A stretch of DNA of 21,170 nt, from positions 1 through 21,170 of the forward strand of contig BDIP01000334.1 in the NCBI GenBank assembly GCA_003568945.1, read 5' to 3'. The translations under genes were made by a program, and so were the position numbers. How positions within the stretch are numbered: position 1 is the first letter of the stretch; every line of letters starts with the position of its first letter. Below are positions 1-9,700 of this stretch, in pieces. This stretch comes from Kipferlia bialata (taxonomy: Eukaryota; Fornicata). Under the pieces are notes generated by a model. The model made no database searches. It had not been told where the DNA came from and was given only the letters and a program-made list of their open reading frames with translations.

Positions 1-39
<39 letters not shown>

Positions 40-57
40 TCTCTCTCTCTCTCCCCC
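1..57. repeat. CT microsatellite in a partial intron
   Basis: This is an almost pure CT dinucleotide run with two CCC interruptions. It leads into CTTACCATAG, the acceptor of the first visible kinase exon, so it is the 3' part of an intron whose start lies outside the window. On the coding strand it can serve as a polypyrimidine tract. Confidence 0.9.
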
Positions 58-66
58 TTACCATAG

Positions 67-1226
67 GCCCTCTCCTCCCAGTCTGCTGAGGCCGTCAGGG
101 TGTGTGACTACGGCAGTGCCAGCGACAAGACATGGGTCGGCAAGACTATGCGGAGGTATAGCTAAGTAATATGGTGTATGTGTATTTGTCAGATAGTTGT
201 ATATACTATATATATATGTGTAATAGTGACAAGACATGGGTCGGAAAGACAATGCGGAGGTACGAGACACACACACACATATATATACCCCATCATCCAC
301 TCTAGTACTTGATTGTCACCCTCACCCCCAGGAATGGTACCATGCGCTGTGACGCAGAGATCTTCATCTCCCACAACACCACCCCTGCGTACAGGGCACC
401 TGAGATGGCCGACCTGTACAGTGGACAGGACATATCCTGTAAGGTATATAGTATATATAGTATATATACATGAAAATCTATATGGTTATAGGGGTGGATG
501 GCCGACCTCTACAGTGGGCAGGATATATCTCTCTTGCAAGGTATGCCCTAAGCGTTGATGTAGAAGCAGTGCATTGTAGATTGCTATGATAGTGTATGTA
601 TTAGTTAGCACTCCACTGTGTATTCACTGACCCCCAGACTGATGTGTGGGCCCTGGGAGTGCTGCTGTACAAGATGATGTACTTTAAGGTATGGGTATTG
701 ATGGTGTATCTTTATCTACATAGCTCCCTTTGCCGACATTCATATCCATATTCCCTATATATCAATATACATGTATATATGAAGTATCATTCATATACCT
801 GATACCCAGGCCCCCTTTGCGGACACCGGCATCCCCTTAGATATACATTCGCATACCTATATATGTATATATATATAATGTATCACTACATGTACTGATA
901 CCCAGGCCCCCTTTGTCGATACCGACATCCCCTTAGATATACTTACACATTGATACTCGGATATAGCTGTCTATATGTCTATCTATGTATACTGATCTCC
1001 AGGCCCCCTTTGCTGACACCGACATCCCTCTGGGCATCATCCAGAACAAGTGGCACTTCCCAGTGCCCGTGTCCAACCTGAGGTATATACATACATATTG
1101 AATGTTATGTGTAATGCACGCATGTGAGTGCAGCCTCTCTCATAATATATATATAGATCTATCTATATATGTGCCCATCTAACCCCCTAGGGACACTGAG
1201 CTGCGGCACAAGAAGAAGGAGTGCAG

Positions 1227-1261
<35 letters not shown>

Positions 1262-1331
1262 GTATATATACTATTGTATGTACTTACCTCTAGAGACACT
1301 GAACTGAGGCACAAGAAGGAGGAGTGCAGTG

Positions 1332-1364
<33 letters not shown>

Positions 1365-2462
1365 ATATATATATATATGTGTGTGTGTGTACCCTTACCC
1401 TCTAGAGATACTGAGCTGCGGCACAAGAAGGAGGAGTGCAGGGGCAAGGGCCTGTCTGTGGACGAGAGGGCAGCTGCGCCAAGGGAAGGTGAGCTCACTT
1501 AGCTAGATATGTACATGTGTATTGTATTGTATCTGGCATGTGTTTCTCTGTCTGTGGACGAGAGGGCAGCTGCACCCAGAGAGGGTATGTATGTACACAT
1601 ATGTACAGAGAGAGAGGGGGGGAGAGTACATATATATATATATATATATGCATAGAATGTGTCTATATATCTCTGTCGATGGCAGCTGCGCCAAGGGAAG
1701 GTGAGTGCTGACTCTAGTATTACTATGTATAGATTCAATATCGTGTAGACCCAGAGATGGCAATGGTTCGACAGTGTTTTCGATATAGTTGTATTACCCC
1801 CTCACCCCCAGGCCTGTGCTACTCCGAGTCCCTCAAGGCCTGTGTCCGTATGTGTCTGACCAAGAAGGTGGACGAGAGGGCTACGGTGTTCGATGTGGCT
1901 AGGTATATATAGATAAGTAACATATATATATACATATTTGTTGATTATATAGGTCGAGGAGAGGGCAACGGTGTTTGATGTGGCTAGGTATGTATATATG
2001 TGTGTATGTATAGAGAGTGTATCGTTTCTCTATGTCTCTGTCTTTCTTCGCTCCCCCCTCTTACCATCTAGATACATCACCAAGACATGTCTCTCTCTCT
2101 CTCGGCCTCTGTCTCTCTCTCTCTCTCTGACCATCTAGATACATCACCAAGACAGCCGGTGTTCCCTGCCCCCTGCCCACATCCCTCAGACTAAGGGGGA
2201 CACCACAGGTATGTATATGTATGGAATATACATATAGATATAGACATTGTATATGTATATGAGTACTATGTATAGTTTGTATGTCCATCCCTCAGGCTCA
2301 GGGGGACACCCCAGGTACTCATATACCCACATGAACTTCATTGTTGGTAGTACTCACATACAATTCTATACATCTATCATAGATGACTCATTCTCTGTCT
2401 CTGTCTCTATCTCTTCTATGGATATGTATTATGTAACGCCCAGGTCACTGAGCCTAGTCAGT

Positions 2463-2507
<45 letters not shown>

Positions 2508-2947
2508 ATATATATATAACGCCCAGGTCACTGAGCCCGGTGCCATTGAGGTGTCTGGTGGAGACGAGCCTGCCCCAGCTCAGGTTAGTATTTGAAGGAT
2601 ATTAGACACATATATGGTTGTACACATGCATGTGTAAACATGTATATATGTGTGAGACTCACCTGCACCAGCTCAGGTGGGTGTAGTATATCTATACAGG
2701 GTATCAATACTGTTGGTGCCTGCTATACTATTCTCTCATCACTAGGGTAGCCTCGATACCTTCTGGGCCAAGCACTACATGTATTCATATATATATATAT
2801 ATATATAGTATTGACTATTCTCACCATCAGGGCGGCTTCGATGCCTTCTGGGCCGAGGACAATGCCACCCCCCATGCCCCTGCCCAGGACATGTTCAGTC
2901 AGGCGGTGTCACCTCAGGTATATGATGTATATGTACAGAAATATTTC

Positions 2948-2992
<45 letters not shown>

Positions 2993-4608
2993 GGGGTCAG
3001 GACATGTTCAGCCAGGCAGTGTCACCACATGTATACACATGGACATCTATAGATTATAGATAGTGTATGTGATATACCTCACCTCCTAGGTATCTGCCCC
3101 TGCCCCTGCCGCAGATGATGCCTTTGGTCTCTTCGAGTCCTTCGAGAGTGCCCCTGTGGCATCCACAGCCAGTGCCTCCAACCCCCCCTCTGCCGATGGG
3201 TCCTTTGACTGGGGGGCATTCAGTACGGCACCTACACAGGTGGGTATATAGACTACATAGATTGGATATATATGTATACTATATATGTATACTATATGTG
3301 TATATGTATATACTATATATGAGTATACTGTTGTTAGCTGGGGGGCATTCAGCACAGCACCTGCTCAGGTGGGTATATATATATATGTATATGCTATTAT
3401 ACATGAATACTATATACTGTAATTATATATTGATCTGTCCTTTGACCGGGGGGCATTCAGCACAGCACCCACTCAGGTATATACATGATGAATACTATGT
3501 ATATGTATGCTTTCAATGTAGACCGTATATAGATGTATGTGTCGTGTGTTTATAGTTTGGCTTTGTATACATCTGTAGTATTGTCTCTGACCCTCCCAGG
3601 CTGTTGTCTCTGCACCCCCATCATCCATGGCTAACCAGGTACAATCTCTCTACCGTACTCACATGCTTGCGCTCTCTCTCTGTCTTGTACTAGTTGCCAT
3701 GGATCTCTCTCTCTCTCTCCCTAGCCCCTTATTCCAAGGCCAAGACCACTGATGCCATGGACATCTTCAGTGCCAGACCAGCTCCCAAGCAGACGGTGCA
3801 GCAGGTATTACAGAGTGTATGTAGCATATGTATATATATTTGTGTGTGTGTGTGTATCTATAAGACATATTACCTCACCTCCCAGGCCACTGTTCAGCCC
3901 AAGCAGTCCCACGGGATAGGGTCACTGTTCCACAGCAAGCAGGCACCCGCTTACCAGGTACTCTCTTTCTCTATATATACACTTACTCTCCCCCTCTATC
4001 TGACCCCCAGGGTCTGACCTCCCCCGTGGCAGCTATGTATATACCTACTTCTATCTCTCTCTCTCTATATATATGTGAATACATACTCCCCCCCTCTCTC
4101 CCCCCCAGGGCCTGACCTCCCCCGTGGCAGCCCCCACCCAGACACAGACATTTGCAACACCTGCCAAGGGCCACAAGGTATTGTTTGTGCTGCTGGATAC
4201 TATTTGTATATATACTCTGTGTTTGTGTTCTATATCTGATATTCCACCTCTCTCTTACCTCTAGGCCCCAGCCCAGGCTGCCGAGAGGCACCCTTCGCAC
4301 ATGGCTGATACCCTGCTCAAGAAGCTGCTGAGGCACTCGGTCCCAAAGTGGAAGCACATTCAGGTGAAGATATATATATATATGCGTATTTATATATGTA
4401 TATGTGTGTATAGTGTACACACGTTGTGTTGATGTAGACACTCAGTCCCTAAGTGGAAGTACATTCAGGTGTGTATATGGTATCTTGCATTTCCAGAGCA
4501 ATACGTCATACCTTGAGTCTCTGAATGGTTGTATGTGTACATGTCCTCTCTCACCCCCAGGGTCTAGCCTATCTGACCTGGCCCCCCAACTCCCCCTCTG
4601 CCTATCTC

Positions 4609-4642
<34 letters not shown>

Positions 4643-6427
4643 CCTCTCTCTCTCTGACTCTAGGGCCTTGCCTACCTTACCTGGCCCCCCAACTCCCCCT
4701 CTGCCGGTCTGGTCACTGTATTGACATGTGCCGCCAAGCAGAGCCCGGTCAGACAGAAGCCAGAGGCTAGGTATACCCATAGTGCATAGAATAGTAATAT
4801 ATATATGTATATGATATATGTGACTAATTAGTGCCCAGTCAGACAGAAGCCAGAGGCTAGGTATATACTGTGCTAATTATATAATGATACATTCTACTTA
4901 CTATATTATGTAGATACTACTATAGAAGAAGAATTCAGTCAGACAGAAGCCAGAGGCCAGGTATGCAGAGTGTAGTTATTTATATACCTATTTGTTGTCT
5001 CTTTCCTAATACTATACTACTGTGTATCCTCTCCTTACCCCCAGGGTTGCCTGTCTGGCCTCTGTGCTCAGACTCCTCCAGCTGGTGCCAACTGCAGCTG
5101 TCCAGGGTGAGAACAGTGATGTATACTCATCTAGTATACTTTTGTATTTGTATATGTGTTTGTTTCTCAGTCATCTTACCCCCCAGGCCCCTCTGATCCC
5201 GTGGCCAAGTTCCTCGCCTCCCTGCCACGCCTGCCACCCTCACCCCTGTCCGGTATCGATGATTGGCATATATATATATATATATATTTATACTACTATA
5301 TGTACCCTATCGTTCATGAGTTTCTTACCCCAGGTGTGATTGATGCCTATACCGCATATCTTAGGGCCAGAGTCACCACCCTCAGGGGCAACACTAGCCT
5401 GCACGCCAACCTCTGCATCCGGTGTGTGTGTATATATCCTTACACCATTTACAATCTCTTCCACTTCTTTTGACCATATAGCGACGTCATTCTCCTCATG
5501 TACGCATTCTTTCCCACAGCCATTTGTGTCGCTTGTTCCTATGCTCTGTTCTAACCCCCCCAGTGACGTCATCTCCCGCCCCCCTCTGTGCCGTCGTGCC
5601 GACCAGGCCCTGCTATCACTAGGTACCTCAATACATATTTCTATGTGTTTATATGTATGTATATATCTTCTCACCCCAGGCACCTCCCTTGTCTCTCTCT
5701 GCGATGCAGTGTCTGCCATCGGGGCTGGGTCACTCCTGTCCACAGCACAGGGGGAGGGTGATGACACCATGGCAGTCCGGACAAGTGCAGGCATACCAGT
5801 GCTCAGAGAGTGCAAGGACATACTCGGGGCCATAAGGGCGGTGCATGACAAGGTATAGACATAGTACATTATTTATTCATAAAAGTGTGTGTAAGTGTCT
5901 CACCCCCCAGGTCTCCAAGCTGGGCTCCCCCTCTGCCGGTCTCTCTCTCTCTGTATATATATATGTATACTATGGATATGCCTCACCCATAGGTCTCCAG
6001 GCTGGGCTCCCCCTCAGCCGGTCTGGCTGGGAAGAGCACCGACCCCTTCGCCGATCTCCTCTCCTCCCCCGGTGTGTCTCTAGCACCCACTGTGGACGAG
6101 GCCCACATCGTGTACACTGGTCTCAAGGGGTACATGCAGGGTGCCTCTAACAGCATGGATAGAGAGGAGGTATCGGTGGTGGGGGTGCCTAGGATGGGGG
6201 AGACACTCATGCAGTGCTCACAGACAGGTATGCAGTGCATGTGGTATGTAGTGTACAGTGTGTAATGTGTACTCCACCTCACCCCAGCCCTCCCCGTCCC
6301 CACCCCCCTCGTCCCACCCCCTGTGCCTACTGACATGGGGGCAGAGGCAGAGGGACAGAGTGCACACACTGCTCCTGTGCAGCAGCAGCAGCCTAGGGTG
6401 GTGCAGGCAGCCCTGCTCGACTTCTAG
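67..6427 (+). CDS. NAK-family (AAK1/GAK-like) Ser/Thr protein kinase, 5' partial
   Basis: Exons with agreeing phases: 67-155, 332-443, 638-688, 1003-1082, 1406-1488, 1812-1902, 2139-2208, 2527-2583, 2831-2917, 3090-3239, 3600-3638, 3739-3804, 3886-3957, 4109-4177, 4265-4363, 4664-4770, 5045-5106, 5187-5252, 5334-5421, 5564-5622, 5680-5852, 5993-6227, 6288-6427 (stop TAG). They give 715 codons with the stop. The kinase N-lobe and catalytic loop lie upstream of the window. Visible parts are VRVCDYGSA (DFG region, Tyr for Phe), TTPAYRAPEM, then DVWALGVLLYKMMYFKAPF and a lobe end ERATVFDVARY. TT-x-x-YRAPEM followed by DLY and WALGVLLYK is the NAK pattern; that family phosphorylates clathrin-adaptor mu subunits. 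The tail is Ala/Pro/Gln-rich with FDAFW, FGLFESF, TDPFADLL and a terminal ALLDF, resembling adaptor- and clathrin-binding motifs. Exons 4265-5852 look ANTH-like. The acceptor at 3739 is uncertain (3725 breaks the frame). Codons are strongly C/G-ending. Family call sure; endocytic role inferred. Confidence 0.9.
227..259 (+). repeat. Exon echo: 3' end of exon 67-155
   Basis: The copy follows TAG and ends at a GT donor (GTACG), inside the intron 156-331. It repeats the codons for DKTWVGKTMR plus the split codon, with two differences from the exon (GGC to GGA, ACT to ACA), both synonymous. Confidence 0.85.
492..540 (+). repeat. Exon echo: 3' end of exon 332-443
   Basis: The copy repeats the codons for MADLYSGQDIS with four third-position changes, all synonymous. 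The last bases before the donor differ (CTCTTGCAAG against TGTAAG). It is followed by a perfect donor, GTATGC, and lies in the intron 444-637. Confidence 0.85.
724..934 (+). repeat. Three tandem echoes of the 5' end of exon 1003-1082
   Basis: Copies start at 724 (degenerate), 810 and 905, before the real exon start at 1003, so the spacing is 86, 95 and 98 nt. The second and third share the intronic flanks TGATACCCAG before and TTAGATATAC after. They encode APFADTGIPL and APFVDTDIPL against APFADTDIPL in the exon. Similarity to the exon falls with distance. Confidence 0.85.
1191..1329 (+). repeat. Two echoes of the 5' end of exon 1406-1488
   Basis: Copies at 1191-1226 and 1294-1329 each follow a TAG acceptor and repeat the codons for DTELRHKKEEC. 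The first has one Glu-to-Lys change and otherwise synonymous differences; the second has only synonymous ones. They run into CT and TA microsatellites instead of continuing as the exon does. Confidence 0.85.
1548..1700 (+). repeat. Two echoes of the 3' end of exon 1406-1488
   Basis: Copies at 1548-1584 and about 1674-1700 repeat the codons for LSVDERAAAPRE or its second half, each ending at a donor (GTATGT, GTGAGT). The first differs by four synonymous changes; the second matches the final 22 nt. This exon therefore has echoes on both sides. Confidence 0.85.
1953..1987 (+). repeat. Exon echo: 3' end of exon 1812-1902
   Basis: It is preceded by ATATAG and followed by GTATGT. It encodes VEERATVFDVA against VDERATVFDVA in the exon, with three synonymous changes and one Asp-to-Glu change. 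Confidence 0.85.
2072..2087 (+). repeat. Exon echo: 5' end of exon 2139-2208
   Basis: The acceptor-like TTACCATCTAG plus 16 nt is identical to the start of the exon (codons for YITKT). It then runs into a CT-rich tract that ends at the real acceptor. Confidence 0.8.
2286..2314 (+). repeat. Exon echo: 3' end of exon 2139-2208
   Basis: It repeats the codons for SLRLRGTPQ with three changes (AGA to AGG, CTA to CTC, CCA to CCC), all synonymous, and ends at a GT donor (GTACTC). Confidence 0.85.
2444..2504 (+). repeat. Exon echo of exon 2527-2583 start plus a CT microsatellite
   Basis: AACGCCCAG and the codons VTEP are repeated at 2444-2460. A pure CT run of 20 units follows at 2465-2504, and then AACGCCCAG and the real exon. 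The acceptor sequence itself is duplicated on both sides of the microsatellite. Confidence 0.85.
2661..2676 (+). repeat. Exon echo: 3' end of exon 2527-2583
   Basis: A short copy of the last codons (PAPAQ) with one silent change and one changed codon, followed by the donor GTGGGT. Confidence 0.7.
2746..2775 (+). repeat. Exon echo: 5' end of exon 2831-2917
   Basis: It follows the acceptor-like CTCATCACTAG and reads GSLDTFWAKH against GGFDAFWAED. It has several non-synonymous changes, so it looks older or unconstrained compared with the other echoes. Confidence 0.75.
2948..3030 (+). repeat. GA microsatellite and echo of the 3' end of exon 2831-2917
   Basis: A GA run occupies about 2948-2989, unusual in this gene because it is purine-rich on the coding strand. 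The echo at 2998-3030 repeats the codons for QDMFSQAVSP with three synonymous changes, followed by GTATAC. Confidence 0.8.
3338..3476 (+). repeat. Two echoes of the 3' end of exon 3090-3239
   Basis: Copies at 3338-3368 and 3435-3476 repeat the codons for WGAFSTAPTQ and end at donors GTGGGT and GTATAT. Both carry the same two silent changes (AGT to AGC, ACG to ACA), so one probably derives from the other. The first reads PAQ for PTQ; the second has Arg for Trp. Confidence 0.85.
3695..3706 (+). repeat. Possible short exon echo upstream of exon 3739-3804
   Basis: Twelve bases resemble the GATGCCATGGACATCT part of the following exon and then run into CT repeats that end in CCCTAG. It is short enough to be chance. 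Confidence 0.4.
4011..4034 (+). repeat. Exon echo: 5' end of exon 4109-4177
   Basis: TGACCCCCAG is followed by the codons for GLTSPVAA with two silent changes; a CT/TA tract then separates it from the real acceptor. Confidence 0.85.
4438..4468 (+). repeat. Exon echo: 3' end of exon 4265-4363
   Basis: It repeats the codons for HSVPKWKHIQ with two synonymous changes and one His-to-Tyr change, preceded by TAG and followed by the donor GTGTGT. Confidence 0.85.
4561..4655 (+). repeat. Exon echo of exon 4664-4770 start plus a CT microsatellite
   Basis: After CTCACCCCCAG, 4561-4602 repeats the codons for GLAYLTWPPNSPSA. It has four changes (GGC/GGT, CTT/CTA, TAC/TAT, CTT/CTG), all synonymous. A CT run at 4605-4655 separates it from the real acceptor. 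This is the clearest synonymous-only echo. Confidence 0.9.
4839..4960 (+). repeat. Two echoes of the 3' end of exon 4664-4770
   Basis: Copies at 4839-4860 and 4937-4960 repeat the codons for VRQKPEA, each preceded by CAG and followed by GTATAT or GTATGC. They are almost identical to the exon; the second differs at one base near the donor. Confidence 0.85.
5482..5494 (+). repeat. Exon echo: 5' end of exon 5564-5622
   Basis: TTGACCATATAG plus 13 bases repeats the exon start (GACGTCAT core). It is short, but it shares its acceptor context with the real exon. Confidence 0.6.
5911..5942 (+). repeat. Exon echo: 5' end of exon 5993-6227
   Basis: CTCACCCCCCAG is followed by the codons for VSKLGSPSAGL against VSRLGSPSAGL in the exon: one conservative change and one silent change. 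It then enters a CT/TA tract. Confidence 0.85.
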
Positions 6428-6452
6428 GATGACTTCTAGGACGACTTCTAGG
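6419..6452 (+). repeat. Tandem in-frame stop repeat at the kinase 3' end
   Basis: The unit GACTTCTAGGAT (12 nt) occurs almost three times, starting at 6419, 6431 and 6443. The first copy holds the stop codon at 6425. Because 12 is a multiple of three, TAG recurs in the same frame at 6437 and 6449, each preceded by Asp-Asp-Phe or Asp-Phe codons. Confidence 0.9.
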
Positions 6453-6778
6453 GTACCTATTATTGACCCGGCATCTACCTACCAATATGGATGTATGATG
6501 TGTATAGGGTAGTCAGTGGCCTCAGATGTGCCTTTGTGGGCTGTTACCGTGTGTGACAGTCTTAGTGCAGACACCTCTAGTGCCACTGTTGGTAGATCTT
6601 GATGTGAATGTGGATTTGGTTGAGAATGAATAATGTGAATAGATTTTGTATGTGATGTCCCTGCATTATTATTATTCCACACTGTAGAATCCACAGATCT
6701 GTACATTTCTGGGATCTTGAAAGTGCTGCCTACTGTAGGGACGCACACTGTGTCAAGCTGAATGCACGTCACAACAAG
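6453..6778. other. Intergenic region between kinase and cyclase
   Basis: I see no supported gene. The sequence has ordinary composition without the microsatellites of the preceding introns. It should hold the kinase 3' UTR and the cyclase promoter; TGAATAATGTGAATAG near 6627 is AT-rich, but I cannot name a poly(A) signal. Confidence 0.5.
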
Positions 6779-9700
6779 ATGGCCTCTCAGCCACACCGAG
6801 ACACCTGGTCACACCGATTCTTCCTACCTCTTCCTCTTCCAGTCACTGAGCCACGATATTTGAGTATTGCGTATGACACTAGTGCTCTCCGAGAGCCACG
6901 CACATGACAATGTCGGTGGGGCGGCCTGTGAGCCCCCTCCTGCGGGTATTGCACCAACTGTAGAGAGGTTTGATGGAGAGTGCCTAGATAGCCAGAGACA
7001 GAGGTGGGGCCATACATATACACCAGTAGCATCATACACATCATGTTTCTGTCTTTCTATCTATATATACTCCGTCACAGGGTGTCTAGTGTGTTACAGT
7101 TGACCATGTCAACTGGAACTACCGAACCCGCAACAGCAGCCATCAATCCTGAGTGTACACTACAGTTTCAATTCTTACCTCTTCACCATCATCCGATATA
7201 GCAATTTCTTCTGTCCAAGTTGCTGACCCCAAGATGTGACCGTGTCAACCCCCCCTTCTTCGACAAGTCCGGGAGTATGTATGCCTTCCATGCCCATGCA
7301 CAGGCCGTCTTCACCATACTGCTGATGAGGCTGATAGGGGTGGCACGTCTGTACTGGACAAGAACAGAGACTGCGTCAGGTGCGCCAGTACAGTGTATAC
7401 GCAAGGGTTCAATGGGTGCATGTACTATATACATACTATATACTATATTCAGCCTGTCTCACCGACAGGAGTGGACCTCGCCATGATGCTCGTAGACCTC
7501 ATTCTGATAGGGTTAGATGGCTACATGTTCATGCACATCAACCGAGAGGGACAGACACACACCAGAACCAGTGTCTTCCATAGACACCCCAAGACAGCTG
7601 GTATAGACTGTATTGACGCAAACGTCTGCCCAGACCACGTTGGGAACAATGCACCTCCAAGGACCTCAAGAGCTACTGCTAGAGTGCACAGTGCGTGGAT
7701 GAAAGGGTTCCGTTCCAAGCAACCACTGTTTATAGCCACGTACGTCATACATACAAATCACATACGACACCCCTCCATGTTACATCTGACACAGGGCAAT
7801 GTCTCTGACCCTCGTGCTAGTGAACTGGTATATCGCCCTGAGGACAAGAGTACTGGCTACCGCCTCCTTCCGGACATACTTGTTCACTGAAGTGACATGT
7901 GCGTGTGTGCTGCAGGCCTTCCTCTCAGAGGTACCCAATCTGTTACTCATGCTGTGGTGATTCCTGCCTGACGTACTCTTAGGAACTATCTCATTCATAA
8001 GTGTTCTGCAGCGAGTGCTTGGCTCAACTAATTCATTCAACATTGCAGTACAATACATTCTAAATGACGCTATCTGAACACTCTACAGCCCTCACACAAG
8101 GCTGCCGGTGGGCGATTCCGCGTAAGACTGCGAGAGCTACACAAGCGGAAATACATAACGAAGCGAGAGCAGAATGGTGCGGTGTGTCAGGCTACCCATG
8201 CGGCCGATGAAGACCCAAACCTGAACAAACTCGTTCACAAGAGCCGTCTTCTACACCGTCTCTTCACATCCCTTACTGTCATTACGGTACCCCTTTCATT
8301 GTGTGTCATACAACCGTCACCAATGCACAGATACGCTACCAGGATATATGTGACTAATTAACACTCAGGGTTGTGCCACTCTGGTTTGGCACCACAAGTT
8401 GCTCTCGGTGACACATGTGTATGGACCAGTAATTGCGGTAATTAACAATTGTTGTGCAATTCCTACAACAGTATATCGCCAATGCCAAGAAGACTTCATC
8501 TTACGCAGGCACTTCGAGAGAGGAACTCCCTTCTGGCTCATCTGGTGGAGATGGCTGTGTCACCCCCTTGTGTGGCGGCCAGTGTCTGCATTGGTCTCTA
8601 CGCGGTGGTGAGTATCATGTGGCTCAGCGCAGTTGCAAAAGAGGACACCTTAGATGCCCATGCGGTCAAGATGAACAGGTATTTACGCGATATATCACCT
8701 CTCTTCAAGTACAACACCGAATGTCTGTTTCGCTCCGCAAAAGAACCCTTATGATTTCATTGTACTACAGTGAATACCACACTATCCCCACCCAGGGTCA
8801 TACACACCGCCCTAGGCATATTCAGCTCTGCTCTCCCCAAGCGGACCAGAGACTATGTTACCCGCGCCAAGGCTCACCGTGCTGCTGACAATGGTCAAGA
8901 GAGGCGAGGTGCGAGTACTGACGAAGAGCAGACTGACGCTGATGAGGGGGCGCCTGGCATGATACACACTGACGAGTCTGCAGTCGTAGCCTTTGTAGGC
9001 GTTACAACAGCGGTGGAGCTTCCAGCTGTGGAATACATACGGGTATGCAAGTCTTAATCTGATGACTGAATCGTATACAGTACATGCTTACCGTTAGGAT
9101 ATCTCTCTGCTCTTCATGGCGCTTGATGGGGTGATAGCCGCCTTCTCCCCCCTGGTGGAGAAGGTTAAGGGCGCTGATGGGTTCCTCATAGTACGCAGTG
9201 GAGAGAGCCTTGACACTGGTGACCCTTCCCTGGAGAAGCAAAGGACACGTCTGGCCACCAACTGTAGGGCAATGTGTCAGTTCTGTCTATTGGCCAATGC
9301 AACTGTCGCATACTGCAGACGGCAGGGGTACCCGCTCTACACCATACAGGTTCCTTGTGATTGAGTCTTGTCATTGTCTCATGTTGTTGTAAGATACTTG
9401 CACCACCTCTAATGCCAGAGCCTTAGAGCCGGGGTGGCCTGTGGGAGTGTGACAGGTGGTGTCCTCGGCTCTAAGGAGCTCATGTATGACGTCTTTGGAG
9501 ACACAGTCAACACTGCCGCAAGGTACTTGGACTCTTGGATATCGCGTAACTCTGCCAGTTCTCTCTAACCGTGAGGCTGATGAACAAGTCCTGTCCCTGG
9601 CAGGTCATGGTGACAGAGGCCGTGGCAGAGGCCATCCTAGGGTGCAGTGACCATGTCTTCGACAATACCATTTCAAGTGGCATCAGTGTATCCCCACTAG

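Noticed and set aside
222-5942. Echoes explained simply as two haplotypes joined by the assembler
   Set aside because: Not fully excluded, but the copies begin and end at splice-like borders, occur up to three times per intron, and sit on one side of an exon or on both. A simple two-allele join does not predict this. Long reads are needed.
1-6427. Exon echoes as traces of a mobile element or CRISPR-like array
   Set aside because: Each echo matches only its own neighbouring exon. There is no common repeat unit, no terminal repeats and no spacer regularity.
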